The notes under the pieces: generated by a model
The model's input: the letters and a program-made list of their open reading frames with translations, nothing else
Told to the model about the DNA's origin: nothing
The model's database searches: none
In this document: positions 43,565 through 51,819 of the stretch, piece after piece
Layout: every line of letters begins with the position of its first letter
Position numbering within the stretch: position 1 is the first letter of the stretch
Made by a program: the position numbers and the translations under genes
Source: Sphingomonas_R arantia
GTDB lineage: Bacteria > Pseudomonadota > Alphaproteobacteria > Sphingomonadales > Sphingomonadaceae
DNA length: 64,000 bases
Direction: 5' to 3'
Assembly: GCF_042682045.1 (NCBI RefSeq)
Contig: NZ_JBHUGS010000001.1
Location: forward strand, 434,001 to 498,000

Positions 43565-44983
43565 ATGACGGCCGCCGCGACATTGCGGCGGATCGGCAGC
43601 GTGCCGCTGGCGCTGCTGAACGATCTGCGCGGGCCGACGGGCGACCTGGAGTCGCCGGAAGGGCGCGCGCGCGAACGACGGCGGCGGGTGATGATGTCCG
43701 CGATGATGTCGATGGCGGCCAAGATCGTGTCGGTCGGCACCGCGCTGATTACCGTGCCGATCACGCTCCATTATCTCGGCACCGAACGCTACGGCATGTG
43801 GATGATCATGAGTTCGCTGGTGGCGATGCTCTCGTTTGCCGACCTCGGTATGGGCAACGGCATCCTGAACATGGTCGCCACCGCTTATGGCCGCAACGAC
43901 ATGGGCGCGGTCCGGCGGATCGTATCGAGCGGGCTGATGATGCTGACGCTGGTCGCGATCGTGGTGATGACGGGGTTCGCGATCGCATACCCCCATGTCG
44001 AATGGTTCAAGCTGTTCAACGTGGCGTCGCCGCTGGCGCGGTCGGAGGCGGGGCCGGCGATCGCGGTGTTCGTGGCGGGCTTCGCGCTCGCCATCCCGAC
44101 CGGCATTATCCAGCGCGTGCAGATGGGGCTGCAGAACGGGTTCGTCGCGAGCATGTGGCTGTGCGGCGGCAGCGTGCTGGCGCTGGCGAGCGTGCTGCTG
44201 GCGGTACATTACGAGGCGAGCCTGCCGTGGCTGGTCGCGGCGTTCCTGGGCGGGCCGATCGTCGCCAACGTGCTCAACACGCTGGTCTACTTCAGCGGCG
44301 CCCGCCGCGACGCGCGCCCGGCGATCAGTGCGGCGAGTTGGGAAACGGGCCGGCTGGTGCTGCGCGGCGGGATGCTGTTCCTCGTGCTGCAGGTCGCGGC
44401 CGCCGTCACCTATAACTCGCACAACATCATCATCGCGCAGATCCTGGGCGCCAGCAGCGTGGCGACCTTCGCGGTCCCGGAACGGCTGTTCAGCCTGATC
44501 ACCATGACGGCATCTATGGCCCTCGCGCCGCTGTGGCCGGCGTATCGCGAATCAATCGAGCGCGGGGACAGTGCGTGGGCGCGACAGACATTGCTGCGGT
44601 CGCTGCGGGTGGCGATCGGATACTCAGCCGTGCTCTCGATCCCACTGATCTTTCTCAGCCCCTGGATCATCCATCATTGGGTCGGGGGGGCGGTCAACCC
44701 GCCGTTCCTGCTGCTGCTCGGCCTTGGTATTTGGAAGATCCTGGAGGCCGGCGGCCTTGCCCTCGGCATGTTCCTGAACGGTGCGCACGAGGTGAAGCCG
44801 CAGGTCGTGATCGCGACCGCGACGGCGATCGTTTCGATCGGAACGGAGATCGCTCTGGTCCGGGTCATCGGCGTCTCGGGCGCGGTGATCGCGACGCTAT
44901 TCGCCTTCACACTTTGCGCGGTCATTCCCTACACGATGCTCGTTCCGAGGATCCTGCGGAAACTGGACGGGAGTACGCGATGA
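43565..44983 (+). CDS. Wzx-like oligosaccharide flippase (MOP superfamily), copy 3
   Basis: The 472-residue protein has a charged N-terminal cytoplasmic tail of about 40 residues, then 12-14 hydrophobic segments. MSMAAKIVSVGTALITVPIT, TLHYLGTERYGMWMIMSSLV and FADLGMGNGILNMV form the conserved first helices of lipopolysaccharide flippases; the second half begins MLFLVLQVAAAVTYNSHNII. It would export lipid-linked repeat units. The ATG at 43565 is taken since a long open frame upstream overlaps the divergent hydrolase. Its stop overlaps the next start as ATGA. It begins a plus-strand operon of five genes linked by start-stop overlaps (43565-47909). A 7-base G run lies near 44684. Confidence 0.9.
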   Translation: MTAAATLRRIGSVPLALLNDLRGPTGDLESPEGRARERRRRVMMSAMMSMAAKIVSVGTALITVPITLHYLGTERYGMWMIMSSLVAMLSFADLGMGNGILNMVATAYGRNDMGAVRRIVSSGLMMLTLVAIVVMTGFAIAYPHVEWFKLFNVASPLARSEAGPAIAVFVAGFALAIPTGIIQRVQMGLQNGFVASMWLCGGSVLALASVLLAVHYEASLPWLVAAFLGGPIVANVLNTLVYFSGARRDARPAISAASWETGRLVLRGGMLFLVLQVAAAVTYNSHNIIIAQILGASSVATFAVPERLFSLITMTASMALAPLWPAYRESIERGDSAWARQTLLRSLRVAIGYSAVLSIPLIFLSPWIIHHWVGGAVNPPFLLLLGLGIWKILEAGGLALGMFLNGAHEVKPQVVIATATAIVSIGTEIALVRVIGVSGAVIATLFAFTLCAVIPYTMLVPRILRKLDGSTR

Positions 44984-45618
44984 GCGGCGGTGACATGGTT
45001 CGCAAATTCGCACGGCTCGGCTGGCAGGCGGTGGGGCCGATCTACCGCGCGCCGACGAAGCTTTCGTTGCGGATTGACGCGAAGCGCAAGGAAAGTCGCT
45101 GCGTGCTTGAGCAGGGCGCGGTCCTGTATCCCGCCGCGCGCGTGTCCAACAACCAGCCCCGCGAGGCGATCCGGTTCGGAGCCAATACCCGCGTGCTGGC
45201 GCGGTTCGAGACGATGGGGCACGGCGGACGGATCATCGTGGGTCGCGACTGCTTCATCGGGGAAGACAGCTATATCTGGTCTGCGGCCTCGGTGACGATC
45301 GGCGACCGAGTCCTGATTTCTCACGGCGTCAACATCCACGACCATAACTCGCATTCGCTGTCGGCGGCGGGTCGGCACGCGCACTTCAAGGCGATCTTCT
45401 TCGAGGGAGGGCATCCCAAGGTGCTGGAGAACGTGCCGTCGGCGCCAGTTGTGATCGAGGACGATGCCTGGATCGGGTTCGGCGCGACGGTACTGCGCGG
45501 CGTGACGATCGGCCGCGGTGCTGTCGTCGGCGCGCAATCCGTCGTGACCAAGGATGTCGCGCCGTTCGACATCGTCGTGGGGAATCCCGCGCGTGTCGTG
45601 GGTCGGTCCGGTGAGTAA
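44980..45618 (+). CDS. Left-handed beta-helix (LbH) O-acetyltransferase
   Basis: The 212-residue protein has hexapeptide repeats of the left-handed beta-helix type: AIRFGANTRVLARF, RIIVGRDCFIGEDSYI, SVTIGDRVLISHGVNI, then VVIEDDAWIGFGATVLRGVTIG and AVVGAQSVVTKDVAP, ending FDIVVGNPARVV. NIHDHNSHSL carries the catalytic His region seen in the maltose/galactoside acetyltransferase group. It would transfer an acetyl group from acetyl-CoA to a sugar in the cytoplasm. ATGA overlaps with the flippase before it and an eight-base overlap with the small gene after it indicate one transcript. The acceptor sugar is unknown. Confidence 0.92.
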   Translation: MSGGDMVRKFARLGWQAVGPIYRAPTKLSLRIDAKRKESRCVLEQGAVLYPAARVSNNQPREAIRFGANTRVLARFETMGHGGRIIVGRDCFIGEDSYIWSAASVTIGDRVLISHGVNIHDHNSHSLSAAGRHAHFKAIFFEGGHPKVLENVPSAPVVIEDDAWIGFGATVLRGVTIGRGAVVGAQSVVTKDVAPFDIVVGNPARVVGRSGE

Positions 45619-45811
45619 GGTCTCCGCCGCAGCGGGGAACGGTTATCGGGTCATCGGCCTCCGCCTCGGCGGCTGGCTGCGGCCGAACACCGACGCGATG
45701 GCGGCGGCGTTGCCCGATGCGGCACGTTATCTGGCCACGCTGGAGCGGGCGTACCCGAATATCTCGGTCCCGGTTCGGGCGGCCGGCAAATCACAGGGCG
45801 ATCTGGCATGA
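45611..45811 (+). CDS. Small protein of unknown function within operon
   Basis: This is a predicted 66-residue protein reading VSKVSAAAGNGYRVIGLRLG from its GTG start and ending VRAAGKSQGDLA. I recognise no domain. Its reality is supported by position: the GTG overlaps the end of the acetyltransferase gene, and its stop overlaps the ATG of the epimerase gene as ATGA, the same coupling used by all neighbours. Without it there would be a gap of 189 bases in an otherwise gapless operon. It could equally be a degenerate spacer that keeps ribosomes moving. Confidence 0.5.
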   Translation: MSKVSAAAGNGYRVIGLRLGGWLRPNTDAMAAALPDAARYLATLERAYPNISVPVRAAGKSQGDLA

Positions 45812-46743
45812 ACGATCCACGACCATTTTCCCGGGGGCGGGCGCTCGTGACCGGGGCGTACGGCTTCGTCGGGCGGCATGTCGCGCGGCGGCTGGCGGCG
45901 GACGGCTATCATGTCACTGGGCTGGGTCATGGCAACTGGGTGGGTGAGGATCCGGTGAGCTGGGGCATCGCATCCTGGCATTCGGCGGACGTCGATGGCG
46001 AGACGCTGGCCGAGCATGGCGGCACGCCCGACCTGATCGCGCATTGCGCGGGGTCCGGATCGGTCGCCTATTCGCTGGAACGGCCGCGCGAGGATTTCCG
46101 CCGGACGGTGGATGCGACGCTGGCCGTGCTCGATTTCGTGCGGATGCATCGGCCCGACGCGCGCGTGGTGCTGCCGTCGAGCGCGGCGGTGTATGGGTTG
46201 GCCGAGACGTTGCCGATCGCGGTCGATGCGCCGCTGCGCCCGCTGTCGCCCTACGGCGTCCACAAGAAGATGGCGGAGGATCTGGCGCGGTCCTACGCGA
46301 CGCATTTCGGCGTGCGGGTCGCGATCGTGCGGTTGTTCAGTGTCTATGGTCCGGGCCTGCGCAAGCAGTTGCTGTGGGATGCGTGCCGCAAGATCGCCGC
46401 GGGGCCGGCCGGGTTCGGCGGCGACGGCGAGGAAACGCGCGACTGGTTGCATGTCGAGGATGCCGCGACGTTGCTGGCCGCCGCGGCGCAGGCGGCGTCG
46501 ACCGAATGCCCGGTGGTGAACGGCGGGATCGGCGAGGCGGTGACGGTGCGTGCGGTGGTCGATCGGCTGGCGGAGCGGCTGGGCGGTGGGCCGGTGTCGT
46601 TCACCGGCACGATCCGGCCGGGCGATCCGCGACATTTCCTGGCGGACGTGGACGGATCGCTGGCGCTCGGCTGGCGGCCGATGCGCACGCTGGACGACGG
46701 GCTGGACGCCTATGCCGCCTGGTACCGGGGGCAGGCGGCATGA
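45808..46743 (+). CDS. NAD-dependent epimerase/dehydratase (extended SDR)
   Basis: The 311-residue protein is an extended short-chain dehydrogenase acting on a nucleotide sugar. It has the GAYGFVGRHVARRLAADGYH dinucleotide site (GxxGxxG), a LIAHCAGSGSVAYS strand, LPSSAAVYG with the catalytic Ser, and LSPYGVHKKMAEDL with Tyr-x-x-x-Lys. VRLFSVYGPGLRKQLLWDA and TRDWLHVEDAATL follow, as in UDP-glucose epimerase relatives. The reaction (4-epimerisation, dehydration or reduction) cannot be fixed. It is linked by ATGA overlaps to the genes on both sides, so the modified sugar is probably used by the GT4 enzyme next in line. Confidence 0.9.
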   Translation: MNDPRPFSRGRALVTGAYGFVGRHVARRLAADGYHVTGLGHGNWVGEDPVSWGIASWHSADVDGETLAEHGGTPDLIAHCAGSGSVAYSLERPREDFRRTVDATLAVLDFVRMHRPDARVVLPSSAAVYGLAETLPIAVDAPLRPLSPYGVHKKMAEDLARSYATHFGVRVAIVRLFSVYGPGLRKQLLWDACRKIAAGPAGFGGDGEETRDWLHVEDAATLLAAAAQAASTECPVVNGGIGEAVTVRAVVDRLAERLGGGPVSFTGTIRPGDPRHFLADVDGSLALGWRPMRTLDDGLDAYAAWYRGQAA

Positions 46744-47909
46744 TCCGCGTCGGCTTCGTGCTCGCCAACAGCGCAAGCTGGACCGGCGGGCTGATCTATC
46801 TGCGCAACCTGATCACGACGGTGATGGCATTGCCGGACCGGCAGATCGAGCCGGTGCTGATCACCACGCCTGAAACGCCCGATGCGGACCTGCTGGGGTT
46901 CGAGGCGATCACTGTGCTGCGTACGTCGCTGGTCGGGCAGGGCCGCGGGCCGCGCGTGCTGCGCAAGGCGTCCGCGGTGCTGCTCGGCCGCAACCTGCCG
47001 CTGGAGCGGTTCCTGCGCCGCAACCGGATCAGCGTGCTGTCGCATTCGGGCATCCTGGGCGCGAAGGCGACGGTGCCGTCGATCGCGTGGCTGCCCGATT
47101 TCCAGCATGTCCGGATGCCGGAGTTCTTCCAGCCGGCCGAGGTGGAGGCGCGCGACCGCGGTTATGCGCGGATCGCGGCGGAGGCGGACCTGATCCTGCT
47201 GTCGAGCGAAGACGCGAAGCGCGACCTGGCCAAGTTCGCGCCGGAGGTGCTGGGCAAGAGCCGGATCCTGCATTTCACGGCGGGCATGGTGCGCGCCGAC
47301 GATGCGCGCGGCGCGCCGTTTCTGGCCGAAACATACGGGCTGGACCGGCCGTTCTTCTACCTGCCCAACCAGTATTGGAAGCACAAGAATCACGGGCTGG
47401 TGATCGACGCGCTGGCGCTGCTGGCCAAGGACGGCGACGCGCCGCTGGTGGTGAGCACGGGGAAGGCGGAGGACCGCCGGAACCCGACCTATTTCACCGA
47501 ACTGATGGGGCATGCCGCCGCGCTGGGCGTGGGCGACAATTTCCGGGTGCTGGGGCTGGTGCCGTACGATCACCTGTCGGTGCTGTCGCGCGAGGCCGTG
47601 GCGCTGATCAACCCGTCGCATTTCGAAGGGTGGAGCACGACGGTCGAGGAAGCCAAGTCGATGGGCAAGGCGATCATCCTGTCCGACATCCCGGTCCACC
47701 GTGAACAGGCGCCCGAACGCGGCGTCTATGTGCCGACGGACGACCCGGCCGCGATGGCGGCGGCGATGCGGTCGGTGCTGGCCGGCTGGTCGCGCGCGGC
47801 GGACGAGGCGGCGATGGGCGCGGCGACGGCGGCGCTGCCCGCACGCCGCCGCGCCTTTGGCGAAACCTACCAGCGGATCGTGCTGGAGGCGGTGGCCCGC
47901 GACGCGTGA
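46740..47909 (+). CDS. Family 4 glycosyltransferase
   Basis: The 389-residue GT-B protein starts MIRVGFVLANSASWTGGLIY, the donor-independent first domain, with VLSHSGILGAKATVPSIAWLPDFQH after it. The second domain has PFFYLPNQYWKHKNHGLVIDAL, where Lys-His-Lys-Asn fits the phosphate-binding site, then VLGLVPYDHLSVL and INPSHFEGWSTTVEEAKSMGKAIIL with its E-x7-E pair, typical of GT4. It is the last gene of the plus-strand operon beginning at 43565 and ends 18 bases from the convergent SGNH gene. The donor may be the sugar made by the epimerase upstream (inference). Confidence 0.92.
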   Translation: MIRVGFVLANSASWTGGLIYLRNLITTVMALPDRQIEPVLITTPETPDADLLGFEAITVLRTSLVGQGRGPRVLRKASAVLLGRNLPLERFLRRNRISVLSHSGILGAKATVPSIAWLPDFQHVRMPEFFQPAEVEARDRGYARIAAEADLILLSSEDAKRDLAKFAPEVLGKSRILHFTAGMVRADDARGAPFLAETYGLDRPFFYLPNQYWKHKNHGLVIDALALLAKDGDAPLVVSTGKAEDRRNPTYFTELMGHAAALGVGDNFRVLGLVPYDHLSVLSREAVALINPSHFEGWSTTVEEAKSMGKAIILSDIPVHREQAPERGVYVPTDDPAAMAAAMRSVLAGWSRAADEAAMGAATAALPARRRAFGETYQRIVLEAVARDA

Positions 47910-47927
47910 TGCGCACGGGCCGGTCGT

Positions 47928-49139
47928 TCACGCCCAGTTGAGCGCGGTCATCCTGGCATGGATCGCCTGCATGACGGCGGTGTAGCCGGCATTGCTCAGG
48001 TGGATGGCGTCGACCATGCTGGCCGACGGCAGCTTGCCATTCTCGGTCGCGAGTGCCGTGAACAGATCGACCACCCGCCCGCCATAGGCGGCCGCCAGCC
48101 CGGCGTTCACCTGCTGCATGGCGACATAGTTGACGTCGCCGACCGCCCAGCCCGCGCGCGGATACATGTTGCAGACGAGCGTGTTCGGGTTGGTCCGATA
48201 GGCGAGCGCGCGATCGACCTGCGCCCGGATCGTGGCGAGCCAGCCCGGACCGTTGCCGACATTGTCATCGAAGTCGTTCGTGCCGATCCACAGGACGGCG
48301 TTCCACTGCCGCCCCGCCACCTGGTCGGCGATCAGCCGGTCGACGATCGCGGCCGACTTTTGACCACCCAGCCCCTTGGCCGCGATCGGCCAGCCGGGCC
48401 GCTGGCGACGCAGCTGTGCGGTGACGTCCATCGGCACGCCACTGACCGGCGACTGCCCCGTGCCTTCGGTCAGGCTGTCGCCCCAGATCGCGGTCGCACG
48501 CGGATTGGCGACGTTGATCGGGACGGTGCCGGTCGCCAGCATCTCCAGCGAGGAACCGAGAATCTCCATCGTGTCGCCGTTCACCGCCCGCACGTCCAGC
48601 GACAGGGTGACCGGCTGCGCGAAGTCGACCAATACCGTCTCGACCGTCGGCGGGGCCGAGTTGGTGACGAAGTTGATGTAGTTGGACGGCTGGCGCACGC
48701 CGACGCTGGCGGTCGAGCCAGCCTTCGCACCGGTCGAGGCGAAGGTGCCGGCGGACAGCGACGAGATATCGAGCGTGTTGGCATTGTAGACGAACGCCGA
48801 CTTGCGATCGTTCGCGATGCGGATCCACTGCTCGGTTTCGACGGTAGCGAGCGATGCGCCGATGTCGTTCTGCGCCACCACCAGATTGCCGATCCGCAAG
48901 CGCCAGTTATGGCCGCCGCCGAACGGCGCGTACTTCGCGATCAGCAGCCGGAGCCGCAGCGTGGCGCCGCCGACGATCGTGTCGGGCGGCAGCGTGACGC
49001 TCTGCACCGTGACGAACGCGGCACCGGCCGGGCCGTAGATCGGGCCGGATTGTCCCGCCGCCATCAGCACGCGGGTGCGCGTGGCGGCATCGGTGCGGGC
49101 GCGGACGGCAAGACCGCGCGCAACGGTATCGAGGCTCAC
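47928..49139 (-). CDS. SGNH/GDSL hydrolase with N-terminal beta domain, phage-appendage-like
   Basis: The 403-residue protein has no signal peptide. Residues 1-205 are beta-rich (VTLPPDTIVGGATLRLRLLI, HNWRLRIGNLVVAQNDIG, ANTLDISSLSAG), then an SGNH domain: TAIWGDSLTEGTGQ (Ser of block I), KGLGGQKSA (block II), LWIGTNDFDDN (block III Asn) and SMVDAIHLSNAGY with the Asp-x-x-His pair. All catalytic residues are present. The fold order and lack of a signal recall esterase domains in phage tail proteins. It is coupled by a GTGA overlap to a small phage-like gene upstream. It probably deacylates a glycan; whether it serves the locus or is a phage remnant is open. Confidence 0.82.
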   Translation of the reverse strand: MSLDTVARGLAVRARTDAATRTRVLMAAGQSGPIYGPAGAAFVTVQSVTLPPDTIVGGATLRLRLLIAKYAPFGGGHNWRLRIGNLVVAQNDIGASLATVETEQWIRIANDRKSAFVYNANTLDISSLSAGTFASTGAKAGSTASVGVRQPSNYINFVTNSAPPTVETVLVDFAQPVTLSLDVRAVNGDTMEILGSSLEMLATGTVPINVANPRATAIWGDSLTEGTGQSPVSGVPMDVTAQLRRQRPGWPIAAKGLGGQKSAAIVDRLIADQVAGRQWNAVLWIGTNDFDDNVGNGPGWLATIRAQVDRALAYRTNPNTLVCNMYPRAGWAVGDVNYVAMQQVNAGLAAAYGGRVVDLFTALATENGKLPSASMVDAIHLSNAGYTAVMQAIHARMTALNWA

Positions 49140-49564
49140 TGCGACACCTGATAGGTCAGCGTGCCGCCGTTCAGCGTGACCGCCAGCCAGTAGCCGGCGC
49201 CCGTGCTGCTTTCCTCGCCGATCGCTTCTTGTGCGTTGGCGGTGAAGGTCGCCCAGCTCTGACCCGCGACGGTGAGCGGCAGGCGCGTCGTGCCGCCGTC
49301 GATCGACCGCAGGACCTGCACGGTGCCGGTCCAGCTGCCGGACAGCTGGACCCTGATGGGCCAGGCGAGATCGGGCACGAACGGACCGACCACGGCCGAG
49401 ACGTTGGTGGTGCCCACCAGCGGGGCCGCGGCGATCGCATCGCGCACCGCCACGACGGGCAACGGATGTTCACCGTTCACCGGGACGGCCGGCGCACCGA
49501 CACCCCCGAACGCAAGACCGAACAGCGGGACGAAACCCGCCGGTTCCTGAATGATACCAGCCAC
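49136..49564 (-). CDS. Small phage-tail-like beta protein, partner of the SGNH hydrolase
   Basis: The 142-residue product starts at a GTG with a strong GAGGGAG ribosome site (start 49564; the longer frame to 49612 has none). It reads AGIIQEPAGFVPLFGLAFGG, then a beta-rich core including VQLSGSWTGTVQVLRSIDGG and ATFTANAQEAIGEES, and ends GAGYWLAVTLNGGTLTYQVS. That closing pattern is frequent in structural proteins of phages and gene-transfer-agent-like particles of alphaproteobacteria. No signal peptide or membrane segment is seen. Its stop overlaps the GTG of the SGNH gene. A structural or receptor-binding accessory is possible; I cannot assign a family. Confidence 0.65.
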   Translation of the reverse strand: MAGIIQEPAGFVPLFGLAFGGVGAPAVPVNGEHPLPVVAVRDAIAAAPLVGTTNVSAVVGPFVPDLAWPIRVQLSGSWTGTVQVLRSIDGGTTRLPLTVAGQSWATFTANAQEAIGEESSTGAGYWLAVTLNGGTLTYQVSQ

Positions 49565-49649
49565 AATATTCTCCCTCGTTCTGGATTTGTTCCAGAGGGC
49601 GAGAGGTCCCAAGTGGTTCCCTACATTGCAATTCTTTAACCGTATCGGT

Positions 49650-50834
49650 TCAAAATCGCAGCTCGGCCTTGCGCTTCTCGATGAACGCCATCAGGCCGCG
49701 TGCCGCCTGTTCGACGTGGAAGCGGCTAAGGAAGCTGGTGCGAGCCGTGGTCCCCATCGCGGCGCGTTCGGTCGGCGATAGTGCGACGAAGCGCGACAGA
49801 AGCGCGCGGGTGCCGTCCAGCGTATCGGGTTCGACCAGTCCGGCGCCGTCCGCCACGACCTCCCGCCAGATGTTCACCTTGTCGCTGATCAGCACGGGGG
49901 TGCCGCAGGCCATCGCCTCGGCGACCACGATCCCGAAATTCTCCTGATGCGACGGCAGGACGAAGGCGTCGGCCGCGCGGAACGCGCCGGTCTTGATATC
50001 GCCCTTCAGCATGCCGGGGAAATGAATGCGTGTGCCGATGCCCAGCGCGTCGGCCCGCGCCTGGAACCCGGCGACGAGGCCGACCTGGTCTGGTCCGGCG
50101 ATGACGAGGTCGAGCGTCGGATCCTGGGCCGCGACGTCCGCGAACGCCTCGACCAGCAGGTCGCAGCCCTTTTTCGGGTGGATGCGGCTGAGGAACAGCA
50201 GGAAGCGTTGGTCGCCAAGTGTGGGCAGCGCGGCGCGGAAGGCGGCGATCTGCGCCGCGGGATCGCCGGACACGTCGGCCGTGCCGTAACCCACGACGGC
50301 ACCGTTCAGGCGGTAGGGCCAGAACGCCTTGTCCGCGAGGATCATCTCCTCCTCGGTCGTGAACAGCACATTGGCGGCGTGGCGGGTCAGCGGTCCCTCG
50401 GCCCACCACCAGGACAGCTGCTTGCCCCAATTCTTGGCGGGGGCGCTCTGCTTGAACCACGGGTCCAGCATGCCGTGGGTGAACACGAAATAGGGCACCG
50501 GTCCGCCGGCGAGCGCCTTCATCGCGCCGCGCGCCATGTAGCGCCACAGGCCCGAGACGATCACCGCATCATAGTTTCCGACATTCGCCTTCAGCCAGGG
50601 GACCATATCCGGTGCGTAGCGATAGCGGTTCAGCAGCGAGCGGCCGCGCGGCGGACCCACGGAGAAGATCTCGCCGGGATAGTCGGTCAGGAAGCGCTCG
50701 CCCGGCGCGTCGAGCGTGAGCAGGTCCTGGCGGTGGCCGTCGCGCGCCCACACTTCGGCAAAGCGCCGCGCCCCTTCGATCGGGCCGCCGCCGTGGAGGT
50801 CGGCGCTGGTGATGATGCGGAGGATGCGGGTCAT
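49650..50834 (-). CDS. Family 4 glycosyltransferase
   Basis: The 394-residue GT-B enzyme has the start RILRIITSADLHGGGPIEG, the acceptor-side segment VPYFVFTHGMLDPWF seen in WcaI/WbaZ-like GT4 enzymes, and the donor-side series RFLLFLSRIHPKKGCDLL, LVIAGPD, IHFPGMLKGDIK and VLPSHQENFGIVVAEAMACGTPVL (E-x7-E). It is coupled by ATGA overlap to the GT2 gene upstream and has GGAG before its ATG. After it there are 85 bases before the phage-like small gene on the same strand, so transcripts may run through. Sugar specificity is unknown. Confidence 0.94.
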   Translation of the reverse strand: MTRILRIITSADLHGGGPIEGARRFAEVWARDGHRQDLLTLDAPGERFLTDYPGEIFSVGPPRGRSLLNRYRYAPDMVPWLKANVGNYDAVIVSGLWRYMARGAMKALAGGPVPYFVFTHGMLDPWFKQSAPAKNWGKQLSWWWAEGPLTRHAANVLFTTEEEMILADKAFWPYRLNGAVVGYGTADVSGDPAAQIAAFRAALPTLGDQRFLLFLSRIHPKKGCDLLVEAFADVAAQDPTLDLVIAGPDQVGLVAGFQARADALGIGTRIHFPGMLKGDIKTGAFRAADAFVLPSHQENFGIVVAEAMACGTPVLISDKVNIWREVVADGAGLVEPDTLDGTRALLSRFVALSPTERAAMGTTARTSFLSRFHVEQAARGLMAFIEKRKAELRF

Positions 50835-51811
50835 GACGGTGCTCCGAGCGAGAGGCCGGTCAGCGATTTCAGCCGGGCGATCCGCGCTGCGTTCGTGGTG
50901 CAGTCGCGCATCGCCTCCTCGAGCTCGACGACCTTTGCGCCGACCAGGAAGCGATACCAGAAGCCTTGCAGGAAATGGTAAATCAGGCCCGGCCGCCCAT
51001 CGAGGAAGCCGAGCTGCCCGATGTAGCGGTAGAGGAAATAGCCGGTCGGGCCGACCCAGAAGGGCAGCTTGTTGTACAGCGCCTCTTTCAGCCAGCGCTT
51101 GGTGCCCGCCTGGCCGGCGACCGCGTCCGCGGCACGGGCATCGTCGCGCGGGAACAGGCCGTAGCGCTGGCTCAGCTGCTCGATCGCCTCACGCGTCGCA
51201 TATTTATTGTGCTTGTCGGTGAAGAAGGTCAGGTCGTTCAGGTTGATGTCGGCAAAACCGCCCTTCAGCGTCACCGTGCCGCCGCCCCACACGACGATAT
51301 GTTCGTCCATCCAGCGGTCCTCGACCCGGCCCTGGTTGGTCCGGAAGACGCGGAGCAGGCGCAGCGGGTAGCGCCCGCCATGGCGGATCCAGCGGCCCAT
51401 GAAGATGTGCTTGCGATCGAAATTGATCCCCGCGACGTCGGCCGGCATGTCCGGAAGGCGGCGCGCCAGTTCGGCGGCGAGGTCCGGTTCGATGACCTCG
51501 TCCGCATCGAGCCGCATGATCCAGGCGGTGGCGATATCGCCATGTTCGAGGCCCCACTGGAACTGCCGCGCCTGGTTGACGAAGCGGTTCTGGAGCACGC
51601 GCGCCCCGGCCCGGCTGGCGCGTTCGACCGTGTCGTCGGTCGAGAAACTGTCGATCACCAGCACATCGCGCGCGATCGTCGCGACGCTGGCGATCGATCG
51701 TTCGATATGATGCGCTTCGTTAAAGGTCAGGATGACGACGGTGAGGTCGGGCGCGTTTCGCGTGTGGTCCGTGACCGGGGTGGGCGCCACCGGGGTGAGG
51801 GTCGGTTCCAT
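50831..51811 (-). CDS. Family 2 glycosyltransferase (WaaE/KdtX-like)
   Basis: The 326-residue GT-A enzyme has DLTVVILTFNEAHHIERSI near residue 25, LVIDSFSTDDTVERA, and AWIMRLDADEVIEPDLAAEL with the DxDE metal site near 105, followed by FDRKHIFMGRWIRHGG and RWMDEHIVVWGG, the pattern of the WaaE/KdtX-like GT2 group that adds glucose in other bacteria. The C-terminus (WLKEALYNKLPFWVGPTGYF and YRFLVGAKVVELEEAM) is probably a membrane-associated amphipathic part. The ATG at 51811 has GGAG about nine bases before it. It overlaps the following GT4 gene as ATGA and follows the acetyltransferase by 8 bases. Confidence 0.93.
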   Translation of the reverse strand: MEPTLTPVAPTPVTDHTRNAPDLTVVILTFNEAHHIERSIASVATIARDVLVIDSFSTDDTVERASRAGARVLQNRFVNQARQFQWGLEHGDIATAWIMRLDADEVIEPDLAAELARRLPDMPADVAGINFDRKHIFMGRWIRHGGRYPLRLLRVFRTNQGRVEDRWMDEHIVVWGGGTVTLKGGFADINLNDLTFFTDKHNKYATREAIEQLSQRYGLFPRDDARAADAVAGQAGTKRWLKEALYNKLPFWVGPTGYFLYRYIGQLGFLDGRPGLIYHFLQGFWYRFLVGAKVVELEEAMRDCTTNAARIARLKSLTGLSLGAPS

Positions 51812-51819
51812 CGGGACGT

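Noticed and set aside
44684..44690. Seven-base G run in the third flippase, and a similar run near 17667, as further phase-variable tracts
   Set aside because: Runs of seven are expected by chance in DNA this GC-rich and are much shorter than the 15-base tract.
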